A stretch of 64,000 bases of DNA from Diaphorobacter aerolatus (GTDB taxonomy: Bacteria > Pseudomonadota > Gammaproteobacteria > Burkholderiales > Burkholderiaceae_C), in assembly GCF_014489535.1 (NCBI RefSeq), contig NZ_CP060783.1, positions 4,857,501-4,921,500 of the forward strand. The letters run 5' to 3'. Shown piece after piece: positions 1-11,077 of this stretch. The notes below the pieces were generated by a model. The model searched no databases and was not told the origin of the DNA. It was given only the letters and a program-made list of their open reading frames with translations. The first letter of the stretch is position 1, and each line of letters starts with the position of its first letter. A program made the translations under genes and the position numbers.

Positions 1-120
1 GGGTAACCGCTGCCTTCAACTGCGCAACCTGGCGTCGTAGGCGTAGCGAGTCGATCAGATCTATCTCCGAAGTTACGCGCAAAGACAGCACAAGGGCGCT
101 CTTGCTGCCTTCGATCGTAG

Positions 121-180
121 TTGACGGCCACTGCCGATTTGCATAATAATGAAATTAAGAACAGCAAAATGAAATTAGAT
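121..180 (+). promoter_or_regulatory. Promoter and tandem operator of the AtuA/carboxylase operon
   Basis: A sigma70-like promoter has TTGACG at 121-126, a 17-bp spacer and TAATAA at 144-149. Two direct copies of an AT-rich motif follow: AATAATGAAATTAAGA (145-160) and GCAAAATGAAATTAGA (164-179). The shared GAAATTA starts at 151 and 171, exactly 20 bp apart, so both copies face the same side of the helix. The first copy overlaps the -10 box, which fits repression. The same motif occurs at 5578 and 16737. Bases 1-120 hold no gene that I can support. Confidence 0.6.
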
Positions 181-205
181 TGAACCAACACAGACAGGAG
201 TTCGC

Positions 206-1581
206 ATGAAGAAAGTGGTGCGCATGGGCGCTGGATCAGGGTTCTGGGGCGATGCCATGGACCCGGCCATCGAGTTGCTGCGGGACGGGAACCTGGACTA
301 CCTGTGTTTCGATTTCCTTGCGGAGCTGACGATGTCGTTGCTGCAGCGACAGAAGCTAAAGAGCCCCAACGCGGGCTATGTGCCCGACGCGGTGAGCTAC
401 ACCAACGCCATGCTGGCGCTGGCCCGAGAGCGTGGTACACGTCTGATCTCCAACGGCGGTGGCGTCAACCCGCGCTCCGCGGCGGAGCGAATGGCCGAAG
501 GCGCGCGCAAGGCAGGGTTGCAGGGCACGCGCATCGCGCTGGTCGAAGGCGACGACCTGCTTGGCAAGCTGGACACCCTCTTGGCGCAGGGCGTGCCGCT
601 GGTCAACATGGACACCGGAGATGCCGACTTTGCTGCCATTCGCGATCGTGTCGTCTCCGCCAATGTGTACACGGACAGCGCTGGGATCGTCGAAGGGCTG
701 GACGGCGGCGCGGACGTCGTGGTTGCCGGCCGTGTGTCGGACAACGCGGTCTACGTGGGGGCCCTCGCACATGAGTTTGGCTGGACGCGCGATGCGGAGC
801 ACGTGGACCGCTTCGCGGCCGCTGTGACCTTGGGCCACATCGTGGAGTGCGCCTCGGCCTGCACAGGCGGGATGTCGTCGCGTTTCACCGAGATGCCCCA
901 CATGGGGCGCGTGGGATTTCCCATCATTGAATTCGCCGCAGACGGCAGTGCCGAGGTCACCAAGGTCGAGGGAAGCGGCGGGCGTGTCGACCTGTTCACG
1001 ATCAAGGAACATCTGGTCTACGAGATCGGAGACCCACGCCGCTACCTGATGCCCGACGCGATCGCCGACTTCACCTCGTTGCGCTTGTCGCTGACAGGGA
1101 ACGACCGGGTGCGTATCGAGGGCATTCGGGGTGAGCCAGCTCCGGACCTGTGGAAGCTGGTGGTGGGCTATCAGGATGGGTGGATCGGCGAGAGCCTAGC
1201 CTTCTTCCCTTGGCCCAACGCGTATGACCGGGCGATGAAGGCCAAGCAGACCATGCTCGAGCGCTTTGAGCGAATGGGGCTGGCAGCGGAGCAGATCCAC
1301 TTCGACTTTGTCGGTTTGAACACACTCCACGGACCGGCGGCTCCGCTCCCCGATCCTGCGCTCGCCAATGAGTTGCCGGAGATCGGCCTGCGCTGCGCCG
1401 TTCGCACCAGGACCATGGAGGAAGCCGACAAGGTCAGGCGAGCGGGTTCGCACCTGTGGATCATGGGCCGGGCGGCACGTCGTTTGGCACTCCGATCAAG
1501 CCGCGCCCCGTGATCTCGCTGTGGCCGACGTTGATCCCTCGCTCCTTCGTGGAGCAGAAGACCCAGATCTTGGTGGCCTGA
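206..1581 (+). CDS. AtuA-like protein (acyclic terpene utilization AtuA family, DUF1446), frameshifted near the C-terminus
   Basis: The product matches the large N-terminal AtuA/DUF1446 domain (start [16 protein letters not shown]), whose biochemistry is not settled. The family is named from acyclic terpene catabolism in Pseudomonas and is also found beside acyl-CoA carboxylases. The frame breaks near 1468-1473 in gggccgggc. Restoring one base gives a normal family ending (about [13 protein letters not shown] to TQILVA) and a stop at 1579-1581; unrepaired, the frame ends at 1513. It is first in an operon with the small AtuA-like domain and both carboxylase subunits. The substrate is unknown. 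Confidence 0.8.
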
Positions 1582-1592
1582 GGAGGCGCGAC

Positions 1593-1905
1593 ATGAAGAA
1601 GTTGACGGTTCGAGATATTGCCTACGTTCGCTCGGGCGACAAGGGCGACGTGTGCACGGCTGGCCTGATCGCCAAGACGCCGCAGGACTACCCCGGCTGC
1701 TCGCCAGCGTCACGCCGCAAGCGGTCAAGGATCTGTACGGCGAATGGGTGAAGGGCGATGTGGCCTGCCACCCGATGGACAACATCGAGGCTGTGGTTGT
1801 CGTCATGCAGGGCGCCCTGGGAGGGGGGCCACGCGCACGCTGCGCCTGGATCAGACCGGCAAGTCGCTGGGTTATGCGCTGCTGCGCCTGCCGCTGCAGG
1901 ATTGA
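1593..1905 (+). CDS. Small AtuA-like ferredoxin-fold protein, two frameshifts
   Basis: This corresponds to the small C-terminal domain that follows DUF1446, either fused or as a separate gene. It begins [19 protein letters not shown], with the RSGDKGD motif typical of the family. Two single-base losses break it, near 1691 (cccc) and near 1822-1828 (gggaggggggcc). Read across them it continues through an [10 protein letters not shown]-like stretch and GALGGGATRTL to end LPLQD. A ggagg-like RBS sits just upstream. It lies between the large AtuA protein and the carboxylase beta subunit and probably works with the former. Confidence 0.7.
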
Positions 1906-1910
1906 GCCGC

Positions 1911-3514
1911 ATGACCATCTTGCGTTCCACGCTACGCACTACGGATCAAGAGTTCGTCGCCAATGCGGCAGCCTACGCCGCGCTGCGAGAGCAGGTGGCG
2001 GGCGTCCGCGAGACCGCGTTGGCCGGCGGGGGCTGAAGGCCCGCGAGGCACACCGTTCCCGCGAGAAGATGCTGCCACGGCACCGGATCAACGCACTGCT
2101 CGACCCAGGCACCCCCTTTCTTGAGATCGGACAACTCGTCGGCGAAGGTATGTACGACGGGGCCGCGCCGAGCGCGGGCCTCATCACTGGCATCGGGATC
2201 GTGGCGGGACGGCCCTGCATGATCATGGCCAACGATGCTACGGTGAAGGGCGGTACCTACTACCCCCTCACGATCAAGAAGCAGATCCGGGCGCAAGCAG
2301 TAGCGCGCGAGAACGCGCTGTCCTGCATCTACCTGGTCGATTCCGGAGGTGCGTTTCTGCCGTTGCAGGAGGAGATCTTCCCTGACGAGAACCATTTCGG
2401 GCGAATCTTCCGCAACATCGCCGAGATGTCCTCCCTGGGCATCAAGCAAATAGCCGCAGTCATGGGGGCGTGCACGGCGGGCGGCGCCTACATTCCGGCA
2501 ATGTGCGACGAGACGGTCATCGTGAAAGGCAATGGGACCATCTATCTGGGCGGGCCGCAGCTCGTTCAAGCCGCAACGGGCGAGGTCGTAGACGCGCAAA
2601 CGCTGGGCGGGGCCGATGTGCACACGCGCCTGTCCGGTGTTGCGGACCACTACGCGCATGACGATCTGCACGCCCTTGCCACCGTGCGGGACATCGTCGC
2701 GCGGCCGGGACCGGTAGCGATGGCAACGCCACCTCTGGCACCGGTGCCACCTCTGTATGACCCGAGCGAACTCTATGGATTGATCCCGGCGAACCCGAAG
2801 CAGCCGTTGTCGGCGCGAGAGGTCCTCGCGCGGGTCATGGACGGCAGCGAAATCCAGCTGTACCGGGAGCGCTACGGCACCAGCCTGATCTGCGGGACGG
2901 GGGCGATCGGAGGCTATCCGGTGGGCGTACTGATCAACGACGGCGTGCTCTTCAGCGAAAGCGCCCAGAAAGCGGCGAACTTCATCGAGTTGTGCAGCCA
3001 GAGCGGCATTCCGCTGCTCTTCCTACACAACATCAGCGGTTTCATGGTGGGGGTGTCCTACGAGCAGGGCGGCATCGCGAAGGACGGGGCCAAGATGGTG
3101 AATGCGGTGTCCACCGCGCGCGTGCCGAAGTTCAGTGTGGTCATTGGAGGTAGCTACGGCGCAGGTGCCTACGCGATGTGCGGCAGGGCCTTCGGTCCCC
3201 GCTTGATGGCCATGTGGCCCAACGCGCGCACTTCGGTGATGGGTGGAGAGCAGGCGGCCATGGTGCTGGCGCTGGTCCGCCAGGAGCAACTAGCGCGCCA
3301 GGGCCAAGTCTTGTCGGCCGACGAGGTGGAAGCATTCAAGCAGCCGATACGCGAGCACTATGCCGCGAGCAGCAGCGCGGTCCACGCCGCCTCCCGCCTT
3401 TGGGTCGACGCCGTCCTGGACCCAGCGGACACGCGCGCCTGGCTGACGATGGGGCTCGCGCTGGCCGCAGGAAGTCCCAGGCAGGACACCCGTTTCGGCG
3501 TTTTCAGGATGTGA
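1911..3514 (+). CDS. Acyl-CoA carboxylase carboxyltransferase (beta) subunit, methylcrotonoyl/geranyl-CoA type, frameshifted
   Basis: This subunit transfers carboxyl groups from carboxybiotin to an acyl-CoA. The conserved blocks [44 protein letters not shown] and a late [16 protein letters not shown] point to the MCC/GCC branch rather than propionyl-CoA carboxylase. The start at 1911 gives [15 protein letters not shown]. One base is missing in ggggg near 2028-2033, between ETALAGGG and [12 protein letters not shown]; after repair it has about 535 residues, the usual length. The alpha subunit starts 2 bp after its stop. The actual acyl-CoA cannot be told from sequence. Confidence 0.88.
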
Positions 3515-3516
3515 GC

Positions 3517-5489
3517 ATGTTCAAGCGAGTATTGATTGCCAACCGGGGCGAGATCGCCTGTCGGGTAGGCCGGACCTGCCGCGCTCTCGGTATCGAGTAC
3601 GTGGTGGTCTACACGGAGGCCGACGCCTCGTCGCCTCACCTGCATGGGGCGGCGCATGCGATATGCATCGGGCAGGGGCCAGCCGCACTGAGTTACCTGG
3701 ATGGCGCACGCATCATCGCAACTGCGATCGAATTCGGGTGCGATGCGGTCCACCCGGGCTATGGCTTCCTGTCGGAGAACAGCGAATTCGCTGAGGCAGT
3801 GGCCGCGGCCGGCTTGACCTTCGTGGGCCCCCGCCCGGAAACCATTGCGGCCTTGGGCGACAAGGCGCGAGCGAAGGCGCTCATGCATGAGGCTGGCGTC
3901 CCGGTAGTGCCCGGCGGCGGTGACGCGAGCGATGACCCAGAGGCCGTCGAGGCGATCGTGCGCTCAGTTGGCCTGCCGGCCTTGCTCAAGCCCAGCGCCG
4001 GCGGCGGCGGCAAGGGCATGCAGATCGTGGAGACGTTCGATGGGCTGAGGGAAGCCGTTGCCTCTGCGATCCGCGTGGCTCGCAGCAGCTTCGGTGATGG
4101 GCGACTCATCGTCGAGCGCTACATCGAGCAGCCCCGGCACATTGAAGTGCAGGTCTTCGGCGACAGCCAGGGCAATGTGGTCCATCTGTTTGAGCGTGAG
4201 TGTTCGTTGCAGCGGCGCCACCAGAAAGTGGTGGAGGAAGCGCCGGCGCCATCCTTGCCTGAGAGCCTTCGTCAACGCCTGGTCGACTCGGCTGTCCGAG
4301 GTGCCCGCAGTCTGGGATACCTGAATGCCGGGACCTTCGAGTTCATCGTCGGCAGGGATCAGAGTTTCTACTTCCTCGAGGTGAACACTCGCCTGCAGGT
4401 CGAGCATCCAGTCACGGAGTCCATTACGGGCGTGGATTTGGTGGAGTGGCAACTGCGTGTCGCTTCAGGCGAACCCCTGCCGCTGCAACAGGATGCCATC
4501 CGGTGCGAAGGCCATGCCATGGAATGCCGCATCTATGCGGAGGATCCCGCACGTGAGTTCCGGCCGTCGCCGGGACAAGTCCAGGTGGTTTGCTGGCCTG
4601 AGGGCGTGCGAGTCGAGGCAGGGGTCGCCAGTGGTGGTGTGGTCCCGCCGTACTACGACCCGATGGTGGCGAAGTTGGTGACGCATGCAGTCCACCGTAG
4701 CGCCGCCTTGCAGCGTATGCGCTCAGCCCTCGAAGGCACGCTGCTGCTCGGTCTCACAAGCAACATCGGGTATCTGCTGCGCGTGCTGGCCAATCCTGGG
4801 GTACACGCTGCGACCGTCCATACACGCTACCTTGATGAGAATGCAAGTCTGTTCTCAGCAGGCGGGAAGCCAGCCTTGGCAGCAGCCTGCGTGGCGGTGG
4901 TCGAGGCAAGCCGCGATGGCCTTGACGGCCATCGGGGTACATGGTGCGATGTGGGCTCGTTGGATCGCGGTGGCTTGGCCCCTGCAGCGCCCCTCGGGCA
5001 TACGCATGTCTGGTCCGACGGTGTGATGTATTCCTGCGCGTGGCTGGCGCGCTCGGCGCTTGGCTACAACTTGGCAGTCGAAGGCGAGGTCCACGACATC
5101 CACGCCGTTCAAACCGCTCGGGCATCTGGCGTGGCGTAGCCGGGCAAAGCGGATGGGCGGCCGTCGAGAGAGAAGGGCGATGGGAACTGCAGCTTCAGGG
5201 CGACCGCTTCACGGCTGAATCGGCGCAGCGCCGCACCTTCGACGACGAGGGAGCGAAGGGGCTTGCTGTCGCGCCGATGTCTGGCACGCTCTCGGCACTG
5301 CCGGTCCTCCCAGGCCAGCACGTTCAGGCCGGAGATCTACTGGCTGTCGTCGAGGCGATGAAGATGGAGCACGGCATCGTGGCACGGCAGGCCGGCACCG
5401 TTCGGGCCATCGCGTTCACCGTGGGTGACAGCGTCAAGGAGGGGCAGTTGATTGTCGACATTGCACCCGGCACCCAGGCCTCTCTGTAA
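3517..5489 (+). CDS. Acyl-CoA carboxylase biotin carboxylase/BCCP (alpha) subunit, frameshifted
   Basis: ATP-dependent biotin carboxylation subunit with its own biotinyl domain. The N-terminus is MFKRVLIANRGEIACRV; the ATP-grasp region includes KPSAGGGGKGMQ, HLFERECSLQRRHQKVVEE and FLEVNTRLQVEHPVTE. The C-terminal BCCP has the biotinylation site VVEAMKMEHGI, with Lys as acceptor. A single-base loss between about 5100 and 5140 separates the two halves: one frame stops at 5139, and the BCCP frame runs to 5489. Together they make about 657 residues, normal for MCC/GCC alpha. It closes the operon; a gap with an operator precedes the first iclR. Confidence 0.88.
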
Positions 5490-5577
5490 GCTATTTTCGT
5501 TTTGTAGGTCATCGGCTGATTCGCAAAAACCTAAAGAATTGAAAGAAGCAACCGACGCCAGCCTGCTAGACTGCCTT

Positions 5578-5592
5578 CTAATTTCATTTTAG
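5578..5592. promoter_or_regulatory. Operator-like dyad in front of the first iclR gene
   Basis: CTAATTTCATTTTAG is the reverse complement of the motif upstream of the AtuA operon and the CoA-transferase. Here it shows a CTAA-N7-TTAG dyad, as expected for a dimeric IclR regulator. It ends 19 bp before the iclR start codon, a position suited to autoregulation. I see no second copy 20 bp away and no convincing -35/-10 pair. Confidence 0.5.
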
Positions 5593-5611
5593 ATATGGTG
5601 GGTGGTGAACG

Positions 5612-6412
5612 ATGGCGACGAGTGAGCAGGTGGCGGGGAGTGAGGTGCGCGTGCTCGCTCGTGGGCTCGCGATCCTCAAGGCATTCGAGCCGGACAACAG
5701 ATGGCGCTCGAACACTGAGTTGGCCATCTCGACCGGCTTGCCCAAGCCAACGGTTTCTCGGCTGACTGCAAACCTGACGGAGGCGGGATATCTGGTGTAC
5801 TCAGCCGAGCGTGCCTCCTATGGCTTGGCGACGTCGGTGCTTACCCTGGGGTTCTTGGCCGCTTCCAACCGAGACTTGATCGTGGTCGCCCGTCCCTTGA
5901 TGCAGGAGTTCGCCGACCAACACAACGTGTCGGTTGTCCTGGCGTCACCGGACGGCGACACGATGGTGTGCCACGAGGTGGTTCACAGCCGCTCCATGCT
6001 GTTCACCCTTCGCGTGCGGGCAGGCTCAAGATTGCAGATGGGGCCGTCGGCACTCGGACGCGCGCTGGTCGGCTCCATGGGCGATGCCGAGCGTGATCGG
6101 TTCCTGGCCAGATTGTCGAGGGCCGGAGCTCCTGGCCTCGCCGAGCTGCATGAGCATGTCAAGGCTGCCATTACCCAGATGAAGCAACGCCAGTACTGCA
6201 TCGCAGCGGGCTCTCTCGAGCAGGGCACCAACGGAGTCGCCGTCGTCATCGACACGCCGCAGCAGCCGCACTCCTATGCCATCGGATGTGCGGCACCGAC
6301 GAATACGCTGAGTGTCACGCGCATCGAGAGTTCGGTCGCCCCCGACCTGCTTGGACTCAAGGCTCGCCTTGAAGCCGAGATCAATGCGACTTCTGCCCAG
6401 AAGGAGTCCTGA
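5612..6412 (+). CDS. IclR-family transcriptional regulator 1
   Basis: A 266-residue IclR protein. The N-terminal winged HTH (about residues 12-75) contains ARGLAILKAF and LPKPTVSRLTANLTEAGYL. The effector-binding domain follows, with the late block QYCIAAGSLEQGTNGVAVVI near the usual ligand pocket. The frame is intact. It follows the carboxylase operon on the same strand and overlaps the next iclR by one base (TGATG), so the two are co-transcribed. By position it is the likely regulator of the carboxylase and CoA-transferase genes; the effector is unknown. Confidence 0.88.
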   Translation: MATSEQVAGSEVRVLARGLAILKAFEPDNRWRSNTELAISTGLPKPTVSRLTANLTEAGYLVYSAERASYGLATSVLTLGFLAASNRDLIVVARPLMQEFADQHNVSVVLASPDGDTMVCHEVVHSRSMLFTLRVRAGSRLQMGPSALGRALVGSMGDAERDRFLARLSRAGAPGLAELHEHVKAAITQMKQRQYCIAAGSLEQGTNGVAVVIDTPQQPHSYAIGCAAPTNTLSVTRIESSVAPDLLGLKARLEAEINATSAQKES

Positions 6413-7230
6413 TGGTTCGAACGAGAAAGCTGCCCTCCGCTGCAGCGAGCTTGCATGGCGCGAATAACGAGTACACCGAGGTCGACTCCTTGCGACGCGG
6501 GTTGGAGATCCTGCGCTTGTTTGACACGCGGCACAGGTCGCTCCAACCCTCAGAGATCGCAGCGAAGCTCGGGTTGTCGCGCGCGACGACAGCCAAGCTG
6601 ACGGCCACCTTGGCGGTGCACAACTTCCTGCGGCCCAGCGGGTCGGCAGGCAGTCTTGAACCTCATGTGGCTTGTTTGGCGCTTGGCCGGGCGGTCAAAC
6701 GGGGGCTCGACATCATTCCGGTTGCGCTGCCGCACATGCGTGAGTTGTCGCAGCGCTTCGACGTGCATGTGAGCTTGACGACGCGGGATCGGCTGCACAT
6801 GCTGGTGGTCGAGCATTGCGTTCCAGCCGGGAAGATGCGCCTCGGCCTCGACAGTGGCGCACTGCTACCGATGGTCAGCTCGGCGTCTGGGCGGGCATAT
6901 TTGTGGGCGCAGGAACCAGCCGTGCGATCGAAGCTCCTGGAGAACTTGAAGGACAGAGAGGACGACGGATCATTCAAGCTGATGTCTAGCGTCTATGCTG
7001 CCTTGCAGGAACTGGAAGAGAAGGGGTGGTGCTTTCTGGCGTCCCCAGTGACCAGCCAAACCTATTCGATTGCGACGCCGATCCGGGAGGATGGTAGAGC
7101 GGATTTTGCACTCGCGGTGATGGCGGTGGGTCCCGCCAGGTTGGAGCAGAAGCTGCGCGATGTTGTGGCTCCCGAGCTTCTCGGCGTAGCAGGCTTGATC
7201 TCCCAGGCGCTGGATCGGTCCCGCCGCTGA
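6412..7230 (+). CDS. IclR-family transcriptional regulator 2
   Basis: A second, diverged IclR regulator of 272 residues. The HTH region reads RRGLEILRLFDTR, then LGLSRATTAKLTATLAVHNFL, and an effector domain follows. The N-terminus is about 20 residues longer than in regulator 1. Its start codon overlaps the stop of regulator 1. Tandem, translationally coupled IclR pairs are unusual and suggest hetero-oligomers or two effector inputs; that is inference. The frame is intact. Confidence 0.87.
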   Translation: MVRTRKLPSAAASLHGANNEYTEVDSLRRGLEILRLFDTRHRSLQPSEIAAKLGLSRATTAKLTATLAVHNFLRPSGSAGSLEPHVACLALGRAVKRGLDIIPVALPHMRELSQRFDVHVSLTTRDRLHMLVVEHCVPAGKMRLGLDSGALLPMVSSASGRAYLWAQEPAVRSKLLENLKDREDDGSFKLMSSVYAALQELEEKGWCFLASPVTSQTYSIATPIREDGRADFALAVMAVGPARLEQKLRDVVAPELLGVAGLISQALDRSRR

Positions 7231-7647
7231 GGGGTTGTACCCGAAGCCTCGAGGCCTCCGGGTGCTTCAGGGTGAGGCTCTGGCCCTGGCGACCTGGGCC
7301 CGCCGTGCGGGCCTGTACGCCTCCTGGCCCGAGGTGTGGTAGAGCGCATTGGTTGCATCATGGCGTTCGGCCAAGCAAATACGCTCAAGCCGGAAGATTG
7401 ATCCCTCAGGGTGTCGAAGGCCAAGGCAGAAGCTCTTGTCGAGGTCATCCTTTGATCGCCGTCTCGCGTGTCATCGACCCCGTTGCGATCACTTCTGGTA
7501 GGTAACTGCGCCGATCACGTATCAGCGGGACAGCAGACTAGGCGAACACGGCCTTTCGTGTCCTTGGCCGCTCGATCGTCAGAACTTGAAAGACACGCCT
7601 AAATCGTCAGCCTTACTGCAGCGTCGGCCGCGCTGCGGGCGACGACT
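7231..7647. other. Convergent intergenic region, no gene recognised
   Basis: This gap lies between the second iclR and the end of the chemoreceptor gene. A hairpin around 7240-7263 (CCCGAAGCCTC pairing imperfectly with GAGGCCTCCGGG) could act as a terminator, but no T-run follows. Short open frames on both strands have no recognisable product. Confidence 0.4.
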
Positions 7648-9607
7648 CTAGTTTTCCCCCTCTGTCTGCTCGGGCGAGTCATTCAGCCGGAACACCTGCA
7701 CAGCGTCGGCCAGGCGCCCGGCTTGGTCGCGGAGGCTTTGGGCGGCGGCGGCCGATTCCTCGACCAGCGCGGCGTTCTGCTGCGTCATCTGGTCAAGCTG
7801 GCCGACAGCTTGGTTCACCTGGCCGATGCCATCGGACTGCTCGGCCGCCGCCGCAGTGATTTCGCCAATGATGGCGCCTACACGCTGGACGCTGCCCATG
7901 ATCTCGTCCATGGTGCTACCCGCGTCCCGCACCAGGCGAGCACCTGAGTCGATTTTTTCTACCGAGTTGTGAACGAGCTGCTTGATCTCGCGGGCGGACT
8001 CCGCCGAACGGCCGGCTAGGTTGCGCACCTCCACGGCCACGACGGCGAAACCGCGTCCCTGTTCACCGGCGCGCGCGGCCTCGACTGCTGCGTTCAGCGC
8101 GAGGATGTGGGTCTGGGAGGCGATTCCATCGATCACGCCGATGATGTCGGCGATCTTGCGCGAGCTTTGGTTTATTTCGTCCATGGTATTGACCACCTCG
8201 CCTACCATGTGGCGGCCGCGCGCCGCTACCTCGACGGCAGATGCTGCGAGCTGGTTGGTCTGGCGTGCCGAGTGGGCCGACTGCTGCACTGTGGCGGTGA
8301 GCTGCTCCATGCTTTGCGCCGTCTGCGCCAAGCTGCTGGCCGTGGCCTCGGTACGTACCGAAAGATCCTGGTTGCCGGCGGCGATCTCACTACTCGCGGT
8401 GGTGATGCTGTCCACGGCCGTGCGTACCTGCTGCAGCATCTGCAGGTAGCGCTGGCGCATGCCCTCGACCTCCTGCACCAACGCACCGATCTCGTCGCTC
8501 CGCGTGGTACGGAAACTCTGCGTCAGGTCGCCCTGTGCCACTAGGGTAATGGCCTGAGTCAGCTCGGTAAGCGGCCGGCTCACGCCGCGGCGCAGCATCA
8601 CGAAGAGGCCCGCGCCCAGCGCCGCCACAGCCAGCGCCATCAGGCACCAGACAGCAAGCGCCACGCGGCGCTGCCCGGCCATGGCTTCGCCGTCCGGCAC
8701 CTCGGCCACCACCCACCAGCCGCTGTTGGTCTTTCGCACAAGTGCCCAGGGATCGTCCGAATCGGGTTTGAGTACCGGGGCGGCGCTGCGCACGAAGCCG
8801 TCGGGGGACGCTTCGAGGGCGGTGAAGAATTCCCGGGCTTGGGGATAGGCTTCCAGCACCTTTTTCCCGCGCGCCGTCGGGTGATAGATGAAGGTCGCCT
8901 GCTGCAGTGAAGCGTGGGGTCGATAACGTATGCCCCCCGTTCTCGAAGAAGCGCGTGTGCTCCACCTGGTTCTGCAGCATGGTGTGGAAGATGCTGATGT
9001 CGTTGCCGATGTGCAGCAGGGCCACCACCTTTCCGGTGGCATCCTTGATCGGCAGATAGTGCCCCATATAGGGCTTGTCGCGCACAGTCGTGAGGGAGGT
9101 GAAGGGCTTCCCCTGATCGGCAGCGGCGCGGGCGGCGGGGTCGGTGCGCGAGAGCGACGCGTCCAGCGCGCGCTGGCCTCGTTCGTCCTTGATGGAGGTG
9201 GTGACGCTCACGAAGTCGTCGCCCTTCTTGGCGAAGATCGTAGCGATGCCGCCGGTTTCTTTGGCGAACTTGTCCACGGCGCTGTAGTCTTGATTCAACA
9301 GTGCGCCGAAGCTGCGCAACTCGCCAGTGGCCTCGTCGAGCTGCATGGTGGCCTCGAAGTAGCGCTGGAAGCCCTTCATGGTCCGCTGTGCCAACTCGCG
9401 GTTAGCATTGTCGGCCGCGTCGATGGACTGCGCCACGCTTAGCGTGGTGGTGCTGATGCTGTCCACAAGCTGCGCGCGCGTGCTGCGCTGAGTGAGAAAG
9501 GCCAGAGCCAGACCTACGAAGACCAGGACGAACGCCACCAGGCCCAGGGCCAGGAGTGTGACGCGTCGGGCCACAGAGCGGTTGTTCGTGGGCGAAACGA
9601 CGAGCAT
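7648..9607 (-). CDS. Methyl-accepting chemotaxis protein with Cache sensor, frameshifted
   Basis: Membrane chemoreceptor of about 650 residues. The start at 9607 gives MLVVSPTNNRS, with AGGAGA 7 bp upstream. An N-terminal TM segment is followed by a periplasmic Cache3/Cache2-like domain (GELRSFGALLNQDYSAVDKFA, then KPYMGHYLPIKD), a second TM, HAMP and the cytoplasmic signalling domain. The hairpin tip reads GIASQTHILALNAAVEAARAGEQGRGFAVVA with substitutions at two normally conserved positions (Ser for Phe and His for Asn). One base is missing in a run of six G (plus-strand c-run near 8934). There is no CheR-docking pentapeptide at the C-terminus. Confidence 0.85.
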
Positions 9608-9678
9608 CGGGAGGTCTCCTTGAAAGTCCTTGCGCCGGCTGCAGCCGGTCTTCGCGTGAGGGGCTTGGGCGAACGCGC

Positions 9679-10844
9679 TTAGCGGATGAAGCGACCATCG
9701 CGGGAGATATTCGTCAGCTCGACAAAGCCGCTGGCGCTCGTTCCGGGTCCGCGGGCATTGATGCGGAAACCGCCGAGGTCCATGTTGCGCAGTCCCCATG
9801 CCGCATCCATGAAGGCGCTGCGACTCACGGGGCGGCCGGTGCGGCGAAGGGCCTCAATGAGCACCCGCGCATTGATGTAGCCCTCGAAGGCAATGTGCGA
9901 TGGCTCCAGTCGCGTCCCCGAGGCCTTCCAGTCTTGCTGAAAGTCGCGAGCGAGGGGCAACAGGGTGCTGGCAGGCAAGGGCACGACCTGGGTGAGCGTG
10001 AGCCCCACGGCATCGTTGCCGAGGGCGCTGATAGTGGATGCCGCCCCCATGACTGATGTGGTGTAGAGCTGCAGGCCACGGCGTGCTCTGCGCATGCCCT
10101 GGATGAACTCCAGGGCGGGCTTGCCCGCCAGTCCGATGATCACGGCCGCGGGAGAGGCATCGGCGATCTTCGCGATTGCGGTGTTGACGTCTGACGCATC
10201 GTTCTCGACCGTGGTCACCGCGACGCTCGACAACGTGCGCTCTGTCAACGCCTGGTTCGCGCCGTTGAACACCTCTTTGCCGAAGGCGTTGTTCTGGTGC
10301 ACTACCGCGATCTTGCGCAGGCCGACGGTGACGAGATGCTTGACCAGTTCCTCGGCTTCTTGCGGGTAGCTCGCACGCACATTGAAGACATTGCGCATGT
10401 CGGCCGGCCTGGCCAGCTTGGCACCGGTGAGAGGCGTGAAGTACGGAATGCCGGACTGTTTGACCTGGGGTAGGGTCGCTGCAACCATGGGGTGCCCATG
10501 CAGCTGAACAGGCCAAAGATGCTTGTGTCGGCAATGAAGCCTTCGACGTTCGACACAGCACGGGGAACGTCGTATGCGTCGTCGCGGACGACCAGTTCGA
10601 TTTGTTGTCCGTTTATGCCGCCACGCGCGTTGAACGCGGCAAAGCAGATCTTTCCACCTTCATGCATCGCCTGTCCCACATCCGCCAGCGGGCCGGTCAA
10701 GGCGATCGACTGGCCGATGCGCAACGGCTGTTGCGTTTGAACTTGAGCCAGCAGCGGCGGCATCGCCAGGGTAGAGGCCCCTCCGGCCAGCGACTTGAGC
10801 AACGCTCGGCGAGTGCGCAAGGTCATGTCGGGCAGCAGTGGCAT
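9679..10844 (-). CDS. Branched-chain amino-acid-type ABC transporter substrate-binding protein, frameshifted
   Basis: Periplasmic binding protein of the LivK/Peripla_BP_6 family, about 388 residues. The start at 10844 has GGAG 5 bp upstream. A signal peptide with twin arginines (RTRRALLKSLAGG) leads into QPLRIGQSIALTGPLADVGQAMHEG. One base is missing in CCCC near 10487-10491 (SCMGTP then MVAATLPQ). The following lobes include NVFNVRASYPQEAEELVKHL and VVHQNNAFGKEV. No permease or ATPase gene is adjacent. Its neighbour is the Cache chemoreceptor, so it may feed a transporter encoded elsewhere or deliver ligand to the receptor. Confidence 0.83.
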
Positions 10845-11077
10845 GGCGTCTCCTTCAATGTCGTGTCACTGTGGACACGTTTGTCAAGTGCGCCAAATGT
10901 GCTGGGTCAGGCCTATTGTGTCAATATGTTGATGAAAAAGATCGTGGAAAACACCTATCACTCAGCGTGAATTTCTCGCAAGTGAGACAAATAGATGATG
11001 CATTTGGGTCGTCGCCATGGCCGCCTGAGGGCCCAAAAAGGAAGCGGCATCCCTAGAAAGTCTGCCCAGGTTTCGGC

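Noticed and set aside
1460-5140. Programmed ribosomal frameshifting in the carboxylase operon
   Set aside because: There are five shifts in four genes, all of the same sign, and the same lesion recurs across unrelated genes of the window; sequencing error is simpler.
10862-10879. Dyad CGTGTC-ACTGTG-GACACG upstream of the binding-protein gene as an operator
   Set aside because: Short arms and only one copy; the adjacent TTGACA-like boxes lack good -10 partners.
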